DNA of 35,195 nt, from contig NW_019775421.1 in the NCBI RefSeq assembly GCF_001039355.2, positions 197,105 through 232,299 on the forward strand, in the 5' to 3' direction. The notes beneath the pieces were generated by a model. That model made no database searches. It was given only the letters and a program-made list of their open reading frames with translations, and was not told the DNA's origin. Positions 27,901-35,195 of this stretch are shown here, piece after piece. How positions within the stretch are numbered: position 1 is the first letter of the stretch; the number at the start of each line of letters is the position of its first letter. The translations under genes were made by a program, and so were the position numbers. This DNA is from Lingula anatina (taxonomy: Eukaryota; Brachiopoda; Lingulata; Lingulida; Lingulidae).

Positions 27901-30900
27901 ATTACAGACTGAAATTTGAGTGTTTATTACTATTCCAATCGATGCCAAAGTATTCGATGGCACAGAATTTTCACCTGACCTTTGCAGGGGCACTATACGT
28001 AACCGCGCGAATGTAAAAAAAAAGAAAATGGGCGTTGAATGTGACCTAGGTTTTCTTTCATAAGAGTACCACAGAGAGCTTGCGTTATGCTTGACCCGGT
28101 TTATTGCACAGGTTAAGCTATATCTCGCGTTGCAACTCCCCACCAAGAATAAGTTACTTTTTGCTGAATTGTACTTCCTCCTACTAAAATTAATGACCTA
28201 AAGCGCATCTTCTAAGTGTCTGGTTTTGACTGGGTTCCTACATTACAGCAATAAGTCGCTCTTTAATCTGAACGTTTCCTAGCAACGTCGATTTTTATGC
28301 ATGGCATTTGAGGCCTATAACCTGTTATAACTAAGACGGGTTTTGACTGGAGTTATGAGTCAGGTTTTAATCCTAGGGCGGTGGTACGTTTTATTAATGC
28401 AGCCCGAATTTTGCACAGTCTGATCTACCTAGTGCATGTAACCTTTAAGTCTCCGACGGCAACTTCAGTGCAGGCAAACTTACTGTTAAAGATGAAAAAA
28501 GGAAAAGAAATAGAAAGACATGACATGGTTTATCAGATCTACTTTCACCTTTAGCTTAGGGGTCCTTGAAGGGGCGTTTCCCGTGTAAAGTATCTGGGAC
28601 TTGGATATTATAAGAATTTATAAGCTGGAACAAGGTTAGGTTTGACATTCAGTTTGATTTATGGTTTGTTATGAAGAATTATTCATCGTGTTATCCGGGT
28701 GCAAATATGAGGCGAGTGTCGTGTGTGGACATCATGCTGCCTGATAATTAAAGTGAGGACGAATCTCGTGTTTTACGGCACTTTCGCTTTCGTTTAACAC
28801 GTTTAGGTATACTACCCTGAGGTGCTTGCCCGATGCGTGCCACCTTCATCTTAAACCCAGTTCTCCACACGTGCACGCTTATCAAGAGGGCATCAAATAT
28901 TTTGAGAAGATAAGAAGCTAACTCACGTTGGCGATGACACTCAGGGTACACATTCCTGGAAATGGAAGTATTTTTATTTGTGGTATAGGATTAGACCAGC
29001 TGGCTTATGTTCTCTGCATGTTAACTCCTCTCTTCTCCCAGCAGAGACGCTCATCTGCTTTAAATGCTGTTTTAAGATGGATTTCCTATATTACTGCTCG
29101 CTGCATAAAATGTTCATACACCATCCCCCTGGTTTTCATATATTTCTAAGAACCAATAACTAGTATCAACACGGGCTTTTCACTTCTGGATGGATTTCCT
29201 TATCAACGCTTGGCTCAGCAGACAGACATGCATTTTGTGACAGAGAATACTGAGATCATGGACAAATTAGTTAATATGTCCAAGCTGAGATAAAATCTCA
29301 CTGTTTCTGTCGCAAATGTAACTTAATCTATTTCATTTTCATCAGTACCCCCTTGCTTTTCCACTGATAGAGATCTCATAAAGGAATCTCGATCTGAAAC
29401 TCAGGGCTCAAGTCCATGTATCATTACCGAAATCTACATCCTGGTTAGTCGGATCTACAAGATATTGTTAAGGAGAGGTCTTGCAGATACTGGTGCCAGT
29501 CTTGCGCATTTTCTCTTCTCACAAGCGTTCGGCAATCCGTTGTCTTTTTTTCCAGGTGTGAATCTCAATCACGAACATAACATTTTCCCACTCTGAAATC
29601 TATCGGATCTGTTACCTAGACAACATGCAACACGAGCCCTGATTGATATGAATGCTGTAGCAGAACGTATAATATGCCCTGCAATTATGAGAACACATTT
29701 GTAATGCATGTACGTATATCTGTAATGACCACAGGTGTTTTGGCACTGGCACTATCAGACAATATTGACAGGCGTTCGATAGTCCCCAGCCAGTTTTAAT
29801 GAACCTGTTAATGCTCTCATTTTAGGAAATGTAATATTCGGAAATGTGGCATTTCAGTGCATTTGTGTACCATTGCGATCGAACCCGGTGGAATTGGTAC
29901 TCGCTCTAAATGTGGCATGTTTTGATACATGCCATATTTCCAATGAAGGCAATTAATATTGTCTGTTTCTGGAAATACGGGCTTGTCCAGCATTGCCCGG
30001 AGATGCTATAGTTATGTTGGTGGTTACTTTTTACAACATGTCGAAACATAACCACTGTCACGTGTTTGATCATTATTTCACACAATCCAACTCCAGGTAC
30101 TTGGTTTTTCTGGTTGCATTCAGTTTGATAAACTGACTTACTTGAATGTTGCAATGAGGGTTGTATTCGACATTCTTTGCAGCCAAACAGGTGTGCGAAA
30201 TATTGTTGTGCGGATCTAAAAATAAACAGCACAATGGGTTACGCTTTGCCGACACGATTTCTTACAATTTAGCATAACAACAACAACCTGGCGTTACATA
30301 AGCAAACAAAGTTCAAGTCGGGGTCATGGTCGTAGTACAGAGCACGTAGGTGTTTTTGTAGTAATGAATATAGAAGCCCTGGATATTATCGATTGTTGTT
30401 TGGAGGCCAAACAGAAAGTGGAGTTTGTCACTGCAAGTCCCTTTGTCATGTACAAAATCCTTTTCGGCAGTAGCGATCGACAAATGTGAGACAAAAACAT
30501 GCGGTAGAACCTGTACGTAGCAGTTGTAACATTTTAATTTCTACGAGAACACTTGTTTTACTAGATCCGCACATAACTATGTTATGACAACTATGCTCAA
30601 TAAGCTGTTTACACCTGTGAATGGTGTTTTCAAGCTTTTCTCTTCAGTCTGCTATTGCACTCACACCTGAGCAAGGTGTTATTATTAGCAATAATTGGAT
30701 TATCCGAGTATTAGGCATTGTGAAGATGTTTTGCATTTTGATACGGCTCACACCTACGGAACCTGTTTTTTAAATAATAACTTTAGCCCCAAATTTTACA
30801 ATACAAAGAATTGTTCTACTTGGTTTAAGATAAATCCAAAACACAGGTAGTGCACTTAAATAAATTAAGCGTTGGTTTTAAATATTGGTGGTCTTTCTTG

Positions 30901-31372
30901 TCATAGAATGGGCACAATATTTAATGTTATTGGATTACTAAAGATTATCACAGGTCGAAGTTAGTAGGCTATAATTTTGGTCTAAAAGCTAAGACTAAAC
31001 AAAGTTTTGGTCCACAGGCCTTCTGTACGACAGGCTGCACGGGTCTTCGTAATTATGTCTAACTCAACGTTGTTGTTCTGGCTGTTATTGTCGTAATCGA
31101 ATCGTCAATATTACGTCTTTCACACACACAGTAATCAATGAAATGTTGTGTTCTGAATGAATTGCCCTACTTTTCATTCTGTTTCCATTATGTTGTTTAG
31201 GCCTATGTGTGGGCAAAATTAATCAATCTGTTATACGTTGTATTGTGAACGAATAGACGTGAAACTTATAAACAAGTGTAAACAACTGGCACGTTTTTTC
31301 ACTGCAGAAGAGTTGCACTTAAGGCCCTCTGATAAAATTAGCTGTTTACACATAGATGATTAGATATTCATT

Positions 31373-31502
31373 TATAGTAATTTATGCACCAGTATGTGCT
31401 GAAAACAATGTATCATATATAGTAATTTATGCACCAGTATGTGCTGAAAACAATGTATCATATATAGTAATTTATGCACCAGTATGTGCTGAAAACAATG
31501 TA
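31373..31502. repeat. 45-bp minisatellite, about 3 copies
   Basis: Units begin tatagtaatttatgcacc at 31373, 31418 and 31463. The full units are essentially identical, so the array is recent. The 45-bp length keeps one frame open (repeating IVIYAPVCAENNVSY), but there is no other sign of coding. Confidence 0.97.
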
Positions 31503-31681
31503 CATATAAATAGATGTCAACAAACATTACTACAATAGCACTGGACTATATATAAAACCATATAATCAAGATACGAGTAAGAATTTCAAGTTACGCCCCG
31601 CCCCCTTAAAATAGTTACGTGTTGTACAGTGGAAGAATCAAGCATGCAAAGTTGACGTGGTTTCTGTGATGGATATATGGC

Positions 31682-31828
31682 AGTCGTATGGCGCTGCACT
31701 AAGATATATCGCCCTATCTTTACTGGAAACAGTTGTATTGCGCTGTACTAAGATATATCGTCCTATCTTCACTGGAAACAGTCGTATGGCGCTGCACTAA
31801 GGTATATCGCCCCGTCTTCTCTGGAAAC
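31682..31828. repeat. 49-bp minisatellite, 3 copies
   Basis: Units start agtcgtatggcgctgcacta at 31682, agttgtattg at 31731 and agtcgtatgg at 31780, and end actggaaac or ctctggaaac. A fourth unit begins (aggccgtc) and decays. Units differ at several sites, so it is older than the 45-bp array about 180 bp upstream. Confidence 0.95.
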
Positions 31829-33021
31829 AGGCCGTCAGCGTGTCATCTGAGTTCTTCTGTTCTGACATCAAAATAATGGTGATTTGCGGTCGACAACATC
31901 ACGCATATATCTTCATCATATTGCTATTTCCTCTTCCTTGTTTAATTTGTCACATTGTTTTTCTCCAAGCCTTTCCTTTTAAATTTGGGGAGTTAAGTGC
32001 AAAATAACGTTTAACCCTTTATCTTTAAGTGAGTTCTGATGTTGGAAAATGATTGCTTTTATATCGTTTTGTGTTTGCCATCTATGTCTATTTCTTCAGG
32101 TTTTGTCTATTTTTATCACTCTGGTTCTGTACTTTACTTGTTTCTTTTTATATAAATTAGATAAGGAAAAAGCAGAAAAAAATTCTCTGGTTGACAAAGA
32201 TTCTCATAAACCCAATGTACACTAAATCTAGTGAAAACATCAAAATTAAAACCTCCACCAGAAAAAAGTGAGCACTGAGCGCGACTGTCCCCCCCCCCAC
32301 CTCCACCCCAGATAGCGCTCTCTTACCCCCTGAGTTTCAAAGTACTAGCAATAGTTCTACTGCACTCTCTCTCGTCCCTGTCGTCTCCAAATAATTATAT
32401 ATATTTTTTTTTTGCCTGATCAAAACATGTTTATCGGGAATAAGCAGAGGTCTCAGAGCTAGGTGACTTGACTGAATTTTGATAGCCGGCTTGTGAAATC
32501 GACTAAGACCGGGTATAATAGAGAAAAACACGTCAATTGTACTGGGCCATTGTTAATAGCTTTACGTAAGGAAAAAAGTGTGGGTCGATCAAAACCAGGT
32601 CGCAGTGAACTTTGCAAGCGAATAGTTGGGTCATGTTTACACCTATATAAGAAGTTAACCAAATAGTGACTGAGTGGAACCACTGGTGATTTAGAACGAA
32701 GGGAACACACAATGTCATTCACATAAATAATACAATTATAATAATCAACTCATCCAATGAAACTGTAAATGTTGTGATGGGTTAATTGTCTCTTACGTTA
32801 ACTTATGGGCGGGTGAGGTTCGGCCCCCACGCGTACCTGGAGCCAGGGTGCATGGTTGTTTTAAGTCTAAACGATGGTTTACTTATTTTATGAAACAGAA
32901 TGTTATGGGGGTAAAACTACATAATCCAAACCATAGACACACCAAAAGATCATTTCAAGGCCACTGAATGGTTTTGTTTGGATGTGCATGACTTGAAATT
33001 AAGTCAAGGTCCTGTCGAGTT

Positions 33022-33097
<76 letters not shown>
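33022..33097. repeat. Compound C / (TC)n / (AC)n microsatellite
   Basis: About 11 C, then a TC run to about 33062, then an AC run to 33097. The same TC-then-CA order occurs at 8549-8633. Confidence 0.97.
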
Positions 33098-33098
<1 letters not shown>

Positions 33099-33617
33099 TC
33101 AGCAGCATAATGTCATTTAACTGATTCAAGCTTGACTTCAATGAATCAACGGGAAATAAAACATTATAGTAGACACGGAGCACTAGGTATATATTTCTCT
33201 CTGTGTGCTCCAAACAAATGAAATATCAAAGGATCAAACAGCGCACGGCTGAGTTTTGATATCCGGGACCTGCTGAAAGTCACATCGACGTTTTTGTCAT
33301 TGATGATATTGCTATGCGCATACGTGATCGAAAACTGGTTTGCTTGTACCTCTTAAATGGAGGACCGATCACCCAATACCCCAATGGCTCCGTCGTGTAA
33401 ATAAGTGATTAGAAAGCGGTCTAGTTACGTGACTTGTACACGTTGAACTAAGAAGATGAGTCAATCAATTGGTGATGATTTCGTTACGTGATCATGTGAT
33501 AAGAAGATGGACACGCTACGCGATTAGTGTCCAATGGCATAATAATCGGGACCAAATAAATCACCGGTATATTTAGATCGATCACTTGCCAATCATTTAG
33601 AGGTGGTTTCGTAACGT

Positions 33618-33629
33618 TATCACGTGATA
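33618..33629. promoter_or_regulatory. 12-bp perfect palindrome around a CACGTG E-box
   Basis: TATCACGTGATA is perfectly self-complementary and lies in the third of three related segments (33423, 33482, 33611) that each carry a ttacgtga-like or taacgttatcacgtga-like core followed by a aagaagatg or aggaagatg motif. Could bind a bHLH-type factor; function unproven. Confidence 0.3.
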
Positions 33630-35195
33630 GGAAGATGACCTTGTCTGTCATACGATGTAATAAAGTCACACTGGTCAGTTTTGATCGGACACATCGGAGA
33701 CAGTTATCTGAATACATGTTTGATGTAGGGAATAGGACATAACTGAGCGTATGTGTAAATTGCATAAAGTTAAATCACAGTCTGTCAATCATATAGTACA
33801 GGTACATCCTTTTCACATAAAACGGTATATTTCAGCGATTCGATCTGAACCGATGTCACTTTGAGACGTCTTTAAGTGGAATTACGCTCTCACAAGTTCT
33901 CCATATGAGCTTCCGACTGTAAATTATGAACTTATTCAAATATAATTTTAATTGACCACCCCTGGGACGCCTTTTCGTGAAAAATTTCCTGATATAGGGG
34001 GCCGTATTACACTGAAGAGGCTTACTGGGCCTAAGTCACTAGTCGGAATGGTTTTGAGGTTTTGCATACTTTAAAAAAAATTTCAAGTCCCTTTATTACT
34101 TAGTCAAGTTATTTTTTAAACTTAAACACCGCTTTTTTACGAGTTTAATTTTATACAAGACAGATCTGTTATTATCTGCTTAAATAAAGTAAGGAATAAA
34201 ACACTGGCCATTTAATCTTTTATGAAAAAGCTCCTAGTCAAATAACACTAACATTTGAGTTGGGCCTTGAAGTTTTTTTGACATATACATGTAGATCATA
34301 CAAATACCCTATTTTATAATTGTCTGCCTTTTTCTCTCCATTGAATTTTAAACACTGTAGAACACGCTCTGGATAGCGCCGTGTCGTATCTTGGGGTCAC
34401 CTTGCGTAAGTAGTTCTAAGTGTATAAAACACGGCTATAAAACGGGTACAGTTTTCCCCGCAAGTTTTCCATGCGAGTTGATAAAACAAAGCACCAACTG
34501 CTAACTCCATGGCGATCACGACCTGTGCATTCATGCAGTGACGGGTTGTGAAATGTTAATGCCATGGCAGAAATGCTAGTACATGTGTCAGCAGTGTAAG
34601 AAAGCATGGCATTGTTGTGTCACTTGCGAAGTTGAATGGGGCAAAAGGCGACGTGTAAGCGTGCACTTTCGTGGACCTTTTACCAAAGATGACCGTTCGT
34701 TCGCCCTCACCTGCCCCCACCCCTGAATACGTTTACATCAATTGACGGTTGCTGGATGCATGTCATCTAGCTCGCCATAATATCCTCTATGACACGCTGG
34801 AATAATAATTTTAAGCATTGAACAAAAAATGAAACGGGTGCTTGATTCACAGATGTACTCGTGTCGGCATTGTGTAAAATACAAATATTCTAAAAGCTAT
34901 CATCTAAAAAATACACCTCGTCAAATTCCATAATGATTTTGAAAATATATTTAAAAAAATAAAAATAGCCAATTCAGTGAAATGCATGAGAGAAAACATT
35001 TATTTCCATATGCAAGTAACTGTCATATACACTGTAAGATATGTTGTGCGTGGGCCAGCGTGCTATACTGTATTGTTTTGTTATCGTTTCTATTTAGTCA
35101 TCCAACAAACGCCCTGATTTCAGAGGTGGGTGTCTGAAAATTAATCCCGAATGTCATCATGACTCGGCTTGTGATTTTTTTTCGAAGAGCGGGGG

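Larger units (their letters stand above)
27901..35195. other. Gene-poor region with minisatellites
   Basis: Over 7 kb without a recognisable coding exon on either strand. The open frames are short, show no family motifs and lack convincing splice context. Contents: 45-bp and 49-bp minisatellites at 31373-31502 and 31682-31828, poly-C at about 32290-32300, a compound C/TC/AC repeat at 33022-33097, and a set of three diverged repeats with cgttacgtgat- and agaagatg-type motifs at 33423-33640. Exons of a gene with very short coding exons could be missed. Confidence 0.5.

Noticed and set aside
28748-29163. Short open frames on both strands near 28.9 kb
   Set aside because: Overlapping, unrelated frames without motifs or convincing splice sites.
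31356-31538. 60-residue repeat protein
   Set aside because: A 45-bp minisatellite whose length happens to be a multiple of three; no conserved motif, no promoter or splice context.

Overview
This is a stretch of animal nuclear DNA. It is AT-rich and mostly non-coding, with GT-AG introns, abundant di- and trinucleotide microsatellites, several minisatellites and short non-autonomous DNA transposons. All three protein-coding genes I can support lie on the + strand. The gene content (an Mtl/MIG-2-type Rac GTPase, an Ig-TIR receptor of interleukin-1-receptor type and a Spot14/MID1IP1 homologue) and the repeat style fit a marine invertebrate, most likely a lophotrochozoan such as a mollusc. That placement is inference; no single marker proves it. 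There are no tRNA, rRNA, CRISPR or prokaryotic features.

Layout. 1-5050: non-coding, probably the upstream and 5'-UTR-intron part of the GTPase gene, with a 16-bp minisatellite and one candidate non-coding exon. 5080-12974: five coding exons of a 195-residue Rho-family GTPase. Its 5.9-kb first intron holds a cluster of palindromic MITEs, a hAT-like element and long microsatellites. 12975-17757: the GTPase 3' UTR and downstream flank, present twice in near-identical form. The second copy starts directly after a lone N and is best read as the other haplotype left unmerged by the assembler. One copy carries a 215-bp MITE that the other lacks. 17758-19111: likely promoter and 5' leader of the next gene. 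19150-23099: seven coding exons of a 652-residue receptor with signal peptide, two Ig domains, one membrane span, a TIR domain and a 166-residue tail. 23100-26300: its 3' UTR and an intergenic stretch with two more MITE-like elements. 26577-27092: an intronless 171-residue MID1IP1/Spot14-like gene. 27901-35195: about 7 kb with no recognisable gene, holding 45-bp and 49-bp minisatellites and a compound microsatellite.

The three genes are monocistronic neighbours and nothing suggests they act as one pathway: cytoskeletal signalling, innate-immune or cytokine-type signalling, and lipogenic regulation. The most informative observations are the allelic duplication, which exposes a clean MITE insertion with its empty site, and the two-Ig IL-1R-like receptor outside the usual three-Ig vertebrate form.
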